64,000 nt of DNA from the NCBI GenBank assembly GCA_022813625.1, contig JAKLMB010000001.1, forward strand, positions 806,001 to 870,000. Reading direction: 5' to 3'. How positions within the stretch are numbered: the stretch's first letter is position 1; every line of letters starts with the position of its first letter. Both the position numbers and the translations under genes were made by a program. Source of the stretch: Aaosphaeria pasadenensis. Taxonomy: Eukaryota; Ascomycota; Dothideomycetes; Pleosporales. Below, piece after piece: positions 1-11,834 of this stretch. The notes below the pieces were generated by a model. That model saw only the letters and a list, made by a program, of their open reading frames with translations. It did not search any database and was not told where the DNA came from.

Positions 1-495
1 GATTCCATCGCCCACCGCAGCTGCACCCACACCTCTGTTGGGTATGATGACCCGGCGAAGAACGCCCGCTTGAGCCAGTTCCACGATCTCGCGCTCGGTG
101 GTGGTCGATGACGAGCTCAAAGCATCAATGTGTGCTACCGTGACTATGGGGGGTAAGGCTTTTCTGTAATTCAGTACTTCTGCAATTCTAGTCGAATTCA
201 TTCCTGCGCCGGTCTGTGGGATATCTTGAAACATCCTATTGCGGATGTATTCCATATATTGAGGTACATCGCGGAAATTTAGGTCTGCAGCCAATGAAGC
301 AATCTCCCCGGTATCATCTAACTTTTTATCTTCACCTGCAAAACTAGTCGATCTCGTAGGCTGAGAAGGCTTCCGCCGTGTACTGGTTGTGGATGGAGAG
401 GACGTTGTTCGTCGCAGTCCTAACGCAGATGCCGCAGATTGCTTTCTTGATTTCGTTATGCGTGACGAGCGCGCAGCCGTCGCCTGGAATGACAT
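1..495 (-). CDS. STK19-like winged-helix protein, 5' part (cut by window edge)
   Basis: An open frame reads from ATG at 495 to the window edge (165 codons, no stop), so only the N-terminal part is present. The first ~60 residues are basic and Ser/Thr/Arg-rich, suggesting a nuclear targeting tail. After that comes the segment PPIVTVAHIDALSSSSTTTE followed by a stretch reading REIVELAQAGVLRRVIIPNR, which I recognise as the fungal STK19 pattern. STK19, first named a kinase, is a winged-helix DNA-binding protein linked to transcription-coupled repair in animals; the fungal role is inferred only. The gene diverges from the DGAT2 gene across about 570 bp. Family assignment rests on recalled motifs. 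Confidence 0.75.
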   Translation of the reverse strand, partial: MSFQATAARSSRITKSRKQSAASALGLRRTTSSPSTTSTRRKPSQPTRSTSFAGEDKKLDDTGEIASLAADLNFRDVPQYMEYIRNRMFQDIPQTGAGMNSTRIAEVLNYRKALPPIVTVAHIDALSSSSTTTEREIVELAQAGVLRRVIIPNRGVGAAAVGDGI

Positions 496-1062
496 TGCGT
501 TCAAAAAAGTACAACAACGCAGGTAGAAGAAGAGAGCATCTATGAATGAGTGAAATGTGGCGAAGTATGACTCAACGGTGATATTCGCCGTGGAGTATCA
601 GTCTGACAGGGGAAGAGTAGGTAATGGTCAACGTATAATCCATTTGATGTCTGACAGGAGCATGTCTTGAAATTGACGAATAAGAGAACAGGAGAGCCGG
701 TGATTTAGGCACCTTTGTCGAAGAGTGAACGATGAGACGGAAAATGGGAATGGGCATAAAATTGCTGTACAGTAATTGTTAGCATTATCCATGTTACGCC
801 ACCGAGAGATCCGCACAGCCGCAGTGCCGGCTAGGCAAGTCGAGTCGCAGTCCTACCTATTGTACTTGTGCTAGTTATCCACTATCCCATCCTTATGGCA
901 CTACTGTCACAGCACAAAGACACACGACGCAGACACTACGCCGCTTTCAGGTGTATTCTTGAACACGTAGGTTGACGTCAAAGATTTTGGCGAGACGGTC
1001 TTGAGCTGAGGGAGGGAGCGGTGTATCCTTCATTCAACTCTTTTCTCAGACAATGTTCAGCG
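496..1062. other. Divergent intergenic region between STK19-like and DGAT2 genes
   Basis: This 567-bp gap separates two divergently transcribed genes and must hold both promoters. Short open frames on the minus strand (572-816) have no protein-like composition. The one clear motif is a palindromic CRE/ATF site at 973-980. Confidence 0.6.
973..980. promoter_or_regulatory. CRE/ATF-type palindrome TGACGTCA
   Basis: A perfect TGACGTCA lies 83 bp upstream of the DGAT2 ATG. It is the consensus for ATF/CREB bZIP factors, which in fungi act in stress and nutrient responses. Binding is inferred from the motif only; an identical site occurs at 10509-10516. Confidence 0.4.
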
Positions 1063-3262
1063 ATGCCCTCAATCCGTGAGCAGTTCTCTCTTCGCGTTCC
1101 CTTGCGCAGGATCAAGTTGCAGCTATCGCATAGGAAGAGTAGCAGTGGTGGAGATCGATCTGCTGCGTCTGCTGGTGCATCTCCTGCCGCCCCTGTCGCC
1201 CCGGCTGCCGTTGTCGCTGCTGCCACTGCCGTTGCCAGATCCCACCCAGAGGAGGAGGGCGAACACGAGCCGGAGCAAGAGCAAGAGCTCGAGCATCAGC
1301 ACGGACCCGCCAGGCCTGAACCTGAGCCTCTTACACGTACAAGTACAAGCACAAGCGACGTCATCCCTGACCAGGCGCAATCAGATGTCAGAAGCATTAC
1401 GAAGGACTCAACAAAACAACCTGACGTCTCTGAGCCCCATCAAATTCACGATTACGTCCATCATGAGCAACCCCTCGCTATAGCTGCTCCACTGACACCA
1501 CCGCCCTCCCACTTCTCCTTCTCACAGCAATCCCACACCTCGAGCCCGTCCTCCCCAATGTCGCTCAACCCAGAGCCCTCCGCGCCCGAGGAGCGTGACG
1601 CCCAAAGTCTTCCCCCCAAGTCCTATGCCGAAGCTGCCGAGGAAGCTATTCCCAACGGCTCGCACCCCATTGGTGTCTATAGTTCGAGGGAACAAAAACT
1701 GAAGAATGTGGAAAACATCCAGAGAAATGGAAAAATCACAATCCCTTCCGGGGACGAGAAAGACCAGTACGAGGGCGAGGGTCTCGATAGCAGTCCGAAG
1801 AGTCCAACTAGAGGCCACAAACGCACTTCCTCCCGCAAGTCGAACGGTTCCATTGGGCGCAAACAAGGCGAAAATGTTAGTAGCACTGAGCTGTACGAAA
1901 AGTTTCAGGATGGCAACGGGCGGGCTTTAACGAGCGCGAAGCCACCCGCAGAGTATGAGAAGGACGCTCGACAGGACGATGGTCCCTCATTGACCACTGG
2001 GAGAGAAGCGGGTGCTGGGTGGCACAAGAGCAAGTATGCAAATTTTCCAATTTTCAATGGCGTGCTCATGCTCTTTGCTATCTCCTAGATTGCATTGAGG
2101 TTGATCGAGGAACGTCTTGATGGTTGAGCAGGTATCGAAGGCCATCGTTTGGTAGGATGCAGTTCAGCATCTACCATGACATGCGCTCGAAACCTTACAA
2201 GCTCCCTCATTTCCTCTTTTCTGATTTCAAGATGCTAACAATACTAGGATTCGATGGGCACCTTTCAACGTCCCCGTCAAGCGCCGCCTCCAGACTCTGG
2301 CCGTCCTCATGCACACCCTCAGCATCGCGGGTCTCCTCGCTTTCTTTTTCTTCCTCTGCAGCATACCGTTGCTGTGGCCCATTCTCGTGCCCTACCTTAT
2401 CTACGCGTTAATGTCAAATGCCGGCGTATCCGGCGAGTTGTACTTCCGTAGCGAACGATGCCGGCGCCTCCCAGTGTGGTCTCTCTTCGCGTCATACTTC
2501 CCGATGCGTCTGCACCGGACACAGGAACTTGAGCCTACAAGGAAATACATTTTTGGCTACCATCCCCATGGAATTATCTCGCATGGTGCCTTTGCTGCCT
2601 TTGCGACTGAGGCATTGGGATTTGGCCAGTTGTTCCCTGGCATCACCAATACTCTGCTCACGTTGGACTCAAACTTCCGCTTACCCCTCTATCGAGAGTA
2701 TGCGCTCCGAATGGGGCTTGCCTCCGTTTCCCGGGAGTCTATCCAGAACATTCTGTCCCGAGGTGGTACAAATGGCGAGGGAATGGGACGGGCAGTTACC
2801 ATCGTCGTTGGTGGTGCTCGTGAAGCACTAGAGGCCAGACCTGGCCACCTACGCCTCGTTCTGAAGCGACGCAAGGGATTCGTCAAGCTTGCTATCCAGT
2901 CTGGCGCCGATCTTGTACCTGTTGTCGCTTTCGGTGAGAATGACATGTACGACCAATTCGACCTCACCAAACGTCCTCTCTTCAAGAAGCTACAGATGAT
3001 AGTCAAGACAGTTTTCGGGTTCACAGCTCCCCTCTTCCATGCCCGCGGTATCTTTAACTACGATGTTGGTTTGATGCCATACCGAACGCCCATCAACATT
3101 GTTGTCGGCAAGCCGATTCTCGTTAAGCAGGAATTGCATCCCGACCAGGCCACGATCGATGAGCTGCACGCTCAGTACGTCGCCGAGCTGCAGAAGCTAT
3201 GGGACAACTGGAAGGACACATTCGCGACAGAGCGCGTCGAAGAGATGAAGTTCATCGAGTGA
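1063..3262 (+). CDS. DGA1: Diacylglycerol O-acyltransferase, DGAT2 family
   Basis: Exons 1063-2033 and 2248-3262 give 661 aa. The phase-2 splice joins the segment GREAGAGWHKSK to IRWAPFNVPVKRRLQTL, the conserved entry to fungal DGAT2, which supports this intron although it is long (214 nt). The enzyme esterifies diacylglycerol with acyl-CoA to make triacylglycerol at the ER and lipid droplets. The hydrophobic segment at about 345-375 is the membrane hairpin. The active-site HPHG lies at 429-432 in FGYHPHGIISHG, and the family glycine-rich segment (IVVGGAREAL) follows. Residues 1-320 are an unusually long low-complexity tail rich in Pro, Ser, Glu and Ala. ATG 1063 is the first in-frame ATG; a later start would give the more usual 450-500 aa. 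Confidence 0.92.
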
Positions 3263-4829
3263 ACATAACTTCGACTGACATTGATGATAATCGTTCATCA
3301 TTCTTTCATTTACTGAATCACATTTTGGTCGACTGGCTTGAAAAACCAAGTCAACGGCCACCAGGTACATAGAATATATCAGGCGTTTGCGTGCACTGTG
3401 AGGGGGGAGTTTTCTGGTGCACTATTGTTCAGCTGGACTGGGATGGAAAAGGGGCTTGTACTAATATTTTTCATGAATTAATGCCATACATTCTTTCAAA
3501 GCCACGTCCACTCGTCGTCTACGTTGTAATCGCCTATGTATCTCAGGTATCGAGACAGTGCCAGGCTATCCACTGCATCGAAAACAATCGCTAATAATAT
3601 CATCTCAATCGAAACGATACATAACCGATAGGTATGAGTAGTAGTTTCTCTATCTCACCCGAGCAACCTGTGCCTTTCACAATACACATGTACGCCATCG
3701 CAGCTACCATTGCTCAACACACCACCACAACTGCCCGTCTCCTCCGCGCCTTCTTCCCCCGTGCCGCAGACTACCTCTCCCCTCTTCAATTCACCTCTCG
3801 CATCCATTCATCCACCGACCACCAACCACTATCAAACCCTACCAAACCCTTCACAGACTCTGACTGCCACACCCCCATCGCTCGTATCAATACCAACACC
3901 AAACCCCACGCACTCCTCCAAACGTTCTTCTCCGCGGAAACTGCACCTCAACTTGCCACCGCTCCCAAGGAGACCTCAAGCTACAGAACAAGTCACAAGT
4001 CACACGAGCAAACGGGAAAACGGAACTGAGTATCAACGTCCACGGGGGAACATCAACGCCCACAGCCGAACAACCCAACATCAGAGCACGCGCTCAAGAA
4101 CCTCGCACGCACGCACGCACGACTCACCATGGGCGCAGCACTTTCAACGGGGACACGAGGGGACGACTCGGGAAGCTTCGCGGCGTGGGTGGTGAGGGTG
4201 CTGACGTAGTCGGACTGGTCTACGGGGCCAGGGAGGACGGTCGGGGTGGATGTTTCAGGGAAGTTGGAGTTGGAGAGATTTCATGGGGAGGTTTGTTTAG
4301 GTTGGGTGAGGTGGTAGTTGGGCTTGAGTTATTGTTATTGATGATTGCGTTTAAAGGTGGTTTTCCGTTTTTGATATGGGATATTGGAAGGTTTGGGCGG
4401 TTGATAAATTATATTCATAGAGGTGATACTATGATTACCTCTCTTTTCTACCCGCATTGTCTCTGGGATAGTATTAATGGCCGTTATAGATCTTGTTCTA
4501 GATATGTATGTTGTAAGGTAATGTTGTATAGAAGAAGTAAATGTCCAAGCCAAGTAACTTTTCCACTGGCTCATGCTCCCCCAAATAACAACGGCGACTC
4601 CGCCAACGGGTCGATCGCCATGATGCCGCGGGCAAGACAGACCAGTGGCGTTACTTTGACAGGAGGTCTCCGCAACACTAGAGCACGAGTACTCGTATTG
4701 CGGGACCACCCGCTCTCTTCTCCAACGGCCTATTTTCGCTGGTAGGTACCCAGCGCTTCGCATCTCCATTTTCGGGTCCCTTAGCCCTGCCTTTCCTATT
4801 CCTCTCTCCCTCCATCCCAAACCTCCTCA
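3263..4829. other. Intergenic region, no supported gene
   Basis: This 1.57-kb gap lies between the 3' ends of the DGAT2 gene (+) and the Zn2Cys6 gene (-), so the neighbours converge on it. The open frames at 3634-4195 are low-complexity Thr/Pro/Ser/His runs from CA-rich DNA, and those at 4185-4820 lack protein character. A short CGCA repeat (gcacgcacgcacgcac) lies near 4110. Confidence 0.55.
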
Positions 4830-6668
4830 TCAACTCTCAGGCATATTCTTCCCAAACTGATACGAAGGCAAATTCGACGCCGAGTCCTCCGCCGCCTCAA
4901 TCACAACGCCGCGCTTCAACTTCTCACTCAGCTCGTCCGCCAGCGCAACCGCCTGCCTCATCCCAATCTTCAGCGCAATAAAGTACAACACCTTGATCGT
5001 CCACGCCGTCAGGTCCGGCGGCGACAGCTCCGCCGCGCCGATCGCGTACAGCGGCCATATGAGGTGGTATATCCCCGTGGGCTTCGCGACGTTGGCGAAC
5101 GTGCCCGGCGGCTGGAGACGATACTTTGGGTCTTTGGCGTCGATGAGGTCGGACGGGTGGGTCGCCTCGCTTGCTTCGGCGGGGTTGAGCGTCGGGAACG
5201 GAAGCTGTCCGATGATTTGCGGGGTCGCGGCGCAGATGCCTGCGGACCCCGCTCGAAGGACTTGGAGGGACGCTTTGGATTGCGAGGCAGCGTATTCTGG
5301 GGTGAAGAGAGGGGGTGTGTGTGCGAGACCCTTGCGGAGGGAGGTGTAGATTGCGCCGTGTAGGAGGAGGCGGCAGGAGCGGAGGTTGTTGAGCATTTGG
5401 GCGACCCAGGGGTCGAGGTAGATGTGGTAGTGGTCGGTGTAGCAGTACTCGTCTGGTTCGTCGAGGTAGACCGTCTCGTACAGCCAGATGTTCGGGATGA
5501 GGGTCTTCAGGTGATCGAGCTCGCGGTCGAGTTCCAGAGCGTCGTTGAGCATCTCGGGGGGCGTCTTCGTGGTTACCTGCGTCAGTGTGATGGCCCGCGC
5601 CATGAAGCCTACCATCTTGGTCGTCCAGGATTTTCCAAATACGCTGTAGTCGGCAATGTTGACTGCCTCTTTCCGCAGCTCGATAATTGGTTCTGGGATG
5701 GGCATGCCGGTCTCCAGGGACACCAGGAGAATGGTTCCGTAGAATTGCTGGAAGATGCGTAGACCGACGTCGTCGCGTAGCTGTTCGGGTCCGCGCAGGT
5801 CCATGAGCGTGCATGCGCCTTTGACATGCTTCGCCCACGACGCGAGTGACCCATGCTCGTTGTGCATGAAATTCTCGTACATGCCGAGGAGGATGACGGA
5901 CACCAGCGTGCTGTTGGTTGTGGCCGTTGATGTTCGTTGTAAGGCTTTGTTCGTGAGGTTCAACGCACTTACGTATTCCTGCTGTGCTCGCTTCGTGACC
6001 TCAGGGTTCTTGGTCGTGATGGCGAGGCTGGCCAAGCCTGCTGCGGTTACACTTGTCCGCAGGGCTAATGTGGTGTCTGGCCTGTCCAGCAGCTCCAGCA
6101 TGAAGTCGAAATTTCCTCGAGGAACGAAAGTTGGAGTCTGGACAAAGTTGGCGAGGAAGAAACTCATCCCCTGGTCCTCGATGGACGGGACCGCCGCATA
6201 TGTGAGGGCTAGAGGGTTCTCAGAACGTGCATTCATTGGCACTATTCGCTGCTCAGATTTCCGCAAATTTGATCGAGAGGACCATTGGGAAAGACTTGAC
6301 GATGACGATGAAGTCGACGACGATGAGAACGTCGAAGAAGAAGATGATGATGATGACGAGCTTGAATCGGAACCCCGATGCTCGCTGCTATATGTCGGCT
6401 TTTTTGACTTCCTCGACAGCATTTCATATCTGTTTTGCGCTTTCCGAGCAACCACGTCACTTTCATTCCGAAACATCATGGTCAACGGGTCCCTGTAGCC
6501 ATGGCATTCTCTTCCAGTCCTTAGACATTGCGAGCACGATGGTCGCTTCTGATCGCACTAACCCAAGATCAGCCTTGGGGAAGCCTCCAAAGGCCAGACC
6601 ATACTTACTTTGACTTTACGCTCCCTGCAGTTCTTACATCCCTTCGATGGCTTCCCTACATTAGGCAT
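4830..6668 (-). CDS. Zn2Cys6 (GAL4-type) transcription factor
   Basis: Exons on the minus strand are 6668-6609 and 6557-4830, joined across a 51-nt phase-0 intron, giving 595 aa. The intron splits the DNA-binding motif: exon 1 encodes MPNVGKPSKGCKNCRERKVK and exon 2 continues CDQKRPSCSQCLRTGREC. Together they form a perfect C-x2-C-x6-C-x6-C-x2-C-x6-C binuclear zinc cluster at residues 11-38. A Ser-rich linker follows (about 85-115), then a long helical region of the fungal transcription-factor middle-homology type. Reading exon 2 alone hides the zinc cluster. Target genes are unknown, and it is not beside an obvious pathway gene set. It converges with the DGAT2 gene. Confidence 0.92.
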
Positions 6669-7222
6669 ACTGAATGTTTGCTCACGTGAACGACTCGTGC
6701 AGGGCAGATGAAGGAGTGTTTGTCCTGTTTGAGGAGGAAAGTAACGACTACCGCCAAATCATGTAGGGCAGCTGGCGCAAAGACTGTGGACTGCTGCCTT
6801 TGCTTGTTTCGATTTTGGGCTCTAGTATGGCGGGGAGGGAACTTTTGGGGTTTGATACGTTCGTGGCCGTGATACTTGTGAGGTTGAGGAGGAATAGTTT
6901 CGCCCCACGCGAGACGTAACTTAAGTTTGATGACTGCGGGCGACCTTGGTTACTAGCTTCTAAGTGGATCGGATGTGCACGGTCACACAAATCGTTTATC
7001 GACAAGGGTTTGCCCTGTCCACCTCTAGGCAGCTCACCTTGCAGACCATCAGACTATTGGTCGGCAGAGAGCGACGTGTATACTAGACACGGCGGAGGGA
7101 TACAAATAGAGGATGACACTTAACGTCGAAGTTATGAACGGGGCGTTGATAGGGTTCTAAGACTCCGATGCGTGGCCCATTTAACTATTACGAGGTATCT
7201 AATATGCTAGTGCTGACAACAT
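6669..7222. other. Intergenic region, nothing recognised
   Basis: This 554-bp gap contains the promoter of the Zn2Cys6 gene and the 3' flank of the beta-glucosidase gene. The one frame of 85 codons (6748-7005, minus) has no protein-like features. Confidence 0.55.
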
Positions 7223-9956
7223 CTAAAGCTTCAGCTCTCGGCTGCCTTCGATGTCTAATTCTACAACGCTCTCGATGTTTGCAGTGGATTGACCAAAAGA
7301 AAACTTGTATCGACCTCTATCGACCTTGAATGCGCTCGATGCTTCGTCGAAGTAAGCGAAGTCCCTCAGAGCCAACGTAAGCTCGACCTCTTGCTCCTTG
7401 CCGGCTTCCACAGTCACCTTCTGGAATGCCGCTAGCGTCTTGACGGGATGATCTGCAGGCTCCTCAGCCCTACCAACGTATAGCTGCACGACTGTGGCAC
7501 CAGTACGGCGGCCGGTGTTAGCAACCTTGACCTTAGCAGTGAAGACATCGGTGGACCTCTGTGCTACGCTAGCATCCTTCAAGCTGAACGTAGTGTAAGA
7601 CAGTCCAAATCCGAAGGGGAACTGGACCTTGTCCTGAGATACGCGATCGTAGTGGCGGTATCCAACAAAGACGCCCTCCTCGTATCGGACGGTTAGCTGG
7701 CCATCCTTCCTCGTGCCTGGGAAGTTCCCGTGTGCTGGCGCATCTTCGATACGCTTAGGGAAGGAGACGGGAAGTCTGCCAGATGGGTTGATGGTGCCGG
7801 AGATCACATCTGCAATTGCATTGCCTGCCTCCTGTCCGGGGAACCACGCCTGGACGAGGGCGCCGACCTCAGATAACCAGGGCATGGCAACAGCAACACC
7901 GGTGGAGTTCACCACGATGGTCTTGGAGTTCACCTTGGCAACGGCCGAGACTAGCTTATCCTGCGAGCCGTCCTTGGGCAAGCTGAAACTGAACTGATCC
8001 TGGCCCTCGGTCTCCCAGACTGGTGTGTGTCCTGTGAAGACAATCGCATAGTCGCACTCCTTTGCGAGGTCTACGGCTGGAGTCAAGAGGTCCTCGTCGT
8101 GCACTTGTTGATCCATGAATCCGAGTCGGAAGCCAGGGAAACCGTCCAAGATGCCCTCCATAGCGTCGTCGCCCTCCGAAGCAGGAGGTGCAGAGAACAC
8201 CTGGACCGTGTAAGATTGTCCCTTCTCGAAAGAGTATGTGAACTCCTTCTCTGGGTTGCCGCCGAAAAGGAAGGCCATAGCATCAGGGGAGTTCTCGGTT
8301 TGTTCAAAGACCTGTTCTCCATTGATGGTAACCTTTGTAGGGCCAATTCCAGAGCAAGAGAGATAGTGAGCACCGGATTGCTGGGGGACGAATGTTGCAG
8401 TGAACTTGAGATCCTTCGATTTGGCGCTGGCGTCGAGCAGAGGCATAAATGATGCATCCTTGAGACCATTCCTGGTCTCCAACGGCTTGCCAGTGCTTCC
8501 CTGCTCGAAGAACTCAGCGGTCCAGCCGGCCTTGCCATCGACTCCAGTGCAGTTGTCGGACAGAGGTGGGATTTGCCTGTAGGTATGGGCACCCTTTGCG
8601 TATTTGAACTCTACGTCATCGCCGTAGGCGTTGCGCAGACCCTCCTCGGGAGTGATCCTGTAATGAGAGTGCAATGAAGCGCTTCCACCACCGTGAATGA
8701 GAGCCTCCTTGGCCAAGCCCAACAGAGCAATCTTCTTGCCCTTGGCATTCTCCTTTGTCAAAGGAAGGACGTTGTCGTTCTTCAGAAGGACGAGACCCTC
8801 GCCGGCCGTCTCTCTGATAAGAGCACGGTGGGCAGGATCATCGACTGACCTCTCAGGAGGGATCTCAGGGTTCTCGAATCCGCCCACCTTCTTGATGAGC
8901 TCAAGGACATTCTTTGCCCGGGCATTGATGGTAGCCTCGGATACGGTGCCCTTCTTGACAGCCTCGACGACAGCCTCAGCAGTCCTGAAGCGTGTGGGAC
9001 CGGGCATTTCAAGGTCCAGTCCAGCGTTCAAAGCATCAGCGGTCGAGTTGGTACCTCCCCAGTCGCTCATGACCAGACCCTACATTTGAATTAGCTAATA
9101 CCACATAAACCCTGAAAGCAGGAGTACTTACATTCCATCCCCATTCGCCCCGGAGAACGTGCTCAAGCATGTACTTGTGAGCGTCTGCGTGAGTACCGTT
9201 TACCAAGTTGTAAGCAGTCATGACGGCCCAGGGATTGGCTTCACGTATGGCAATCTCAAAGGGCTTCATGTAGATCTCTCGCAGGGCACGCTCAGGCACG
9301 ATCTCATCGACCTTCAGGCGATCAGTCTCCTGCTCATTGGCAGCGAAATGCTTGATAGTAGCAGCAACTCCCTTCTCCTGCAGTCCAGTGACGACCTGCG
9401 CAGCGAGCTTTCCAGCCAGGAACGGGTCTTCGGAGAAACTCTCGAAGTTACGGCCTCCAAGAGGATGCCTATGGTTGCACATGGTAGGGCCGAGCCTGGA
9501 AACACGTGAGCTTGATGATCTAACAATTGACAGCCTGATCACTTACAAGACACGGGCACCTTTGGTTAAGGCCTCTTCGGCTAGGGCGTTTCCGAAGCGC
9601 TTGGATAGCGTGGGGTTCCATGTCGAAGCAGCACAAACTGCCGCAGGGAAGCAAGCAGCGCGTGTGCCACCAGAGAAAACAGCGCCACGTGCACCGTTTG
9701 GTCCATCGGAAGTCTGGACAAATTGTCAGCTTGGGGTTACGTTGGAAAAGATGGACGCTGCGGTACATACCTTGATTGCGGGGACATTCTTTCCGGGAAT
9801 GGGGACTGTCTCCCAGAAATCCTTTCCGGCGAGAAGGGAGACCTGTTTTCGTTAGGCTACGCATCTCATTGGGAGGATCGAGAAGCGTACCTTCTCCTCC
9901 AGAGTAAGTGTCTGGAGGATCTCGTCGATGTTGGTCTCGATAACTGCCGATCCCAT
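7223..9956 (-). CDS. Beta-glucosidase, glycoside hydrolase family 3 with PA14 domain
   Basis: Five minus-strand exons (9956-9891, 9842-9771, 9713-9547, 9495-9132, 9079-7223) give 841 aa with all phases consistent. It hydrolyses terminal beta-D-glucosyl residues, as in cellobiose or plant glycosides. Visible elements are the N-terminal GH3 barrel (TSDGPNGARGAVF; LLGPTMCNHRHPLGGRNFES; ATIKHFAANEQE), the nucleophile Asp in GLVMSDWGGTNS, a PA14 module starting near the EFFEQGSTGKP segment, the second alpha/beta domain and a C-terminal fibronectin-III-like end. The start MGSAVIETNIDEILQTLTLE has no signal peptide, so an intracellular enzyme like yeast-type PA14 beta-glucosidases is likely. It is divergently paired with the AIG1-like gene. 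Confidence 0.93.
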
Positions 9957-10670
9957 CTTGATATACTGTGTGCAGGCAGAAACAATCGCTAGCAATACAG
10001 GCGGCACAACCAAGTCCTACGTAACGAAGACAAGAATGGGGGTATCAAGATATGATCATAAAATTCAGAGCGAACGAACGGATCTCAGGCTTCTTAAGAG
10101 TCGAATACCGCATAACCATCGTACCCACAGCCATCGCGCTGGCGTCCATCATGTATCATCTGACGGACGCTACAACCGTAACTCCGGTCATCCATAGAGC
10201 AGTTTCTCCAAGGTGTGGAGCATCTGGGCCTGCGGAGGCATACCGTCATTGGCTCAGACAGCAATCAAGTCTCAGGAACCAAGAGCAAAAGTGCGTCCGA
10301 GGTTTTTCCATTGAAAGCTCGCAAGGCCAGGCACCGACCGAAGATGAACCGATGTTGACCCGTGGACGAAGCAATCATAGCCTGTCGGTTTCATGTGGGG
10401 TTATTGGGTGTCTCCAGATCTTGGCGGCCTTACATACGAGGATAGCCGTCTAATCTGAATCACGTGATTTTATTGTCCTCGGAATTTTCAGAAACATTAT
10501 TCCCGACCTGACGTCAACCAGAGCCGAGAGTTGGCCCCACGTGCTCGGAACCGGCTCTGTTCTTCACCGCGTCTTCAAACATCACGTTCACGATAGAGTT
10601 CTATTCGATCTGGACATTTCGTGCTATTGTACTTCTCTATTCTTTTCTTTGTAATATAAATTTACGCATC
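9957..10670. other. Divergent promoter region of beta-glucosidase and AIG1-like genes
   Basis: This 714-bp shared upstream region has no supported gene. It carries an ATCACGTGAT palindrome at 10459-10468, a CRE at 10509-10516 and a CACGTG at 10538-10543, all within about 90 bp and 130-210 bp upstream of the AIG1-like ATG. Confidence 0.55.
10459..10543. promoter_or_regulatory. Cluster of two E-boxes and a CRE
   Basis: Three palindromic bZIP/bHLH-type sites are packed together: ATCACGTGAT (10459-10468), TGACGTCA (10509-10516) and CACGTG (10538-10543). CACGTG is bound by Cbf1/Pho4-like bHLH factors and TGACGTCA by ATF/CREB factors. The density suggests a real regulatory module, but factor identity is inference. 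Confidence 0.45.
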
Positions 10671-11834
10671 ATGAGTACGGCACTAGAAGTTGAGAGAGCG
10701 AAGCGGAAACATCCACTCCAGCGACTGGACTCACCGTCTAAAGGGTTCTCGGGTGCATTGCATGTATGTATTATATACTAACAATTGATTTGAATGGCTT
10801 TATTGTTGTTGTTGTTGTTGTTGCTGGCTGATATTGACGATTTGATAGGTACTCGGACTTGCTAGCTTCTACTCGTCCTTTAAATTGTAAACCATCTTCC
10901 GTTGGGGGAATTTGTATGCTTGTGCTAATGCCATCTCCAGCTTGCATGATTTTCCTAATGCCATTGTAAGTAGAATATACCTTTTTGGTGTTTTTAGATG
11001 AAACCGTTATGCCATTTCCGTTTGGCCTATGTATTTCATGGTGGTAACTACAACTGTGCTTTCGATTGGTGCCTCAATTGATACCTATACACCAATATTT
11101 ATCAACCCAAAGACTGCTCCCACCCATGCACACCTACATCCATACACACGTTATACTTGTCTATACAATCGAGGGCAATACTAATCAAACCCAATCCTAC
11201 AGAACGACTCCTTCGGCGGCCACTTCCAATACCTCACCATCATCGGCCTAACAATCTGCACGTTAAGCTTCGCCTGCGGCATCATCGCCGACATCGTACG
11301 TATCCCTTCCCCCGCCCTCCTTCCAACTCCCCTCCTAACACTTCCCAGACAAACTCCCGCACATTCTTCCTCCTTAAAAACTACCTCTCCCTCACGGCGG
11401 CACCCCTCGAACTCCTCATCTCCCTCCTCTACTGGTCCCTCCGCCTCATCGACACCTCCCTCGTCATCCCGCCCGACCTCCCCATGCTCCCCCTCGCCAC
11501 CGACCTGACCTTCCACCTCTTCCCCGCGATTTTCCTCTCCCTCGACGCCCTGCTGCTGTCGCCGCCGTGGCCGACGTCGCCCGTCAACCCCAACGCCCCG
11601 CTCGTCACGCTGGCGATGTCGACGGTCCTCGCGTTCGCGTACTGGTTCTGGATCGAGGTGTGCTATGAGAGGAATGGGTTCTATCCGTATCCGATATTTG
11701 CGCTGCTCGGGCTGTGGCAGAGGGTGGGGCTGTTTCTGGGGAGCGCGGTCACGATGTGGGTTGTGGGTGGGGGGTTAAGGGCTGTGTATGCCTATGTGAA
11801 TGGGTTTGAGAGGGTGGAGGGGAAGAAGGATTAG
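10671..11834 (+). CDS. AIG1/FAR-17a family integral membrane protein
   Basis: Five exons (10671-10763, 10849-10886, 10941-10965, 11203-11295, 11349-11834) give 244 aa; exon 3 has only 25 nt. The joined protein reads from MSTALEVERAKRKHPLQRLD through SSFKFLHDFPNAI and NDSFGGHFQYLTIIGLTI into a polytopic segment. I count five or six hydrophobic segments, with the family-typical HLFPAIFLSLDALLLSPPW followed by an aromatic YWFWIEVCYERNGFYPYP. Animal AIG1 and ADTRP are threonine hydrolases of fatty-acid esters of hydroxy fatty acids; the fungal substrate is unknown. Intron 1 contains a (TTG)7 tract at about 10803-10823. The intron before exon 4 (237 nt) is unusually long. Confidence 0.85.
10803..10823 (+). 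repeat. (TTG)7 microsatellite in intron 1
   Basis: A run of seven TTG units sits inside the first intron of the AIG1-like gene, 25 nt before the TAG acceptor, so length changes should not affect the protein. Confidence 0.8.

Noticed and set aside
3634..4195. Two overlapping plus-strand frames (131 and 161 codons)
   Set aside because: Thr/Pro/Ser/His low complexity from CA-rich DNA, no conserved motif.
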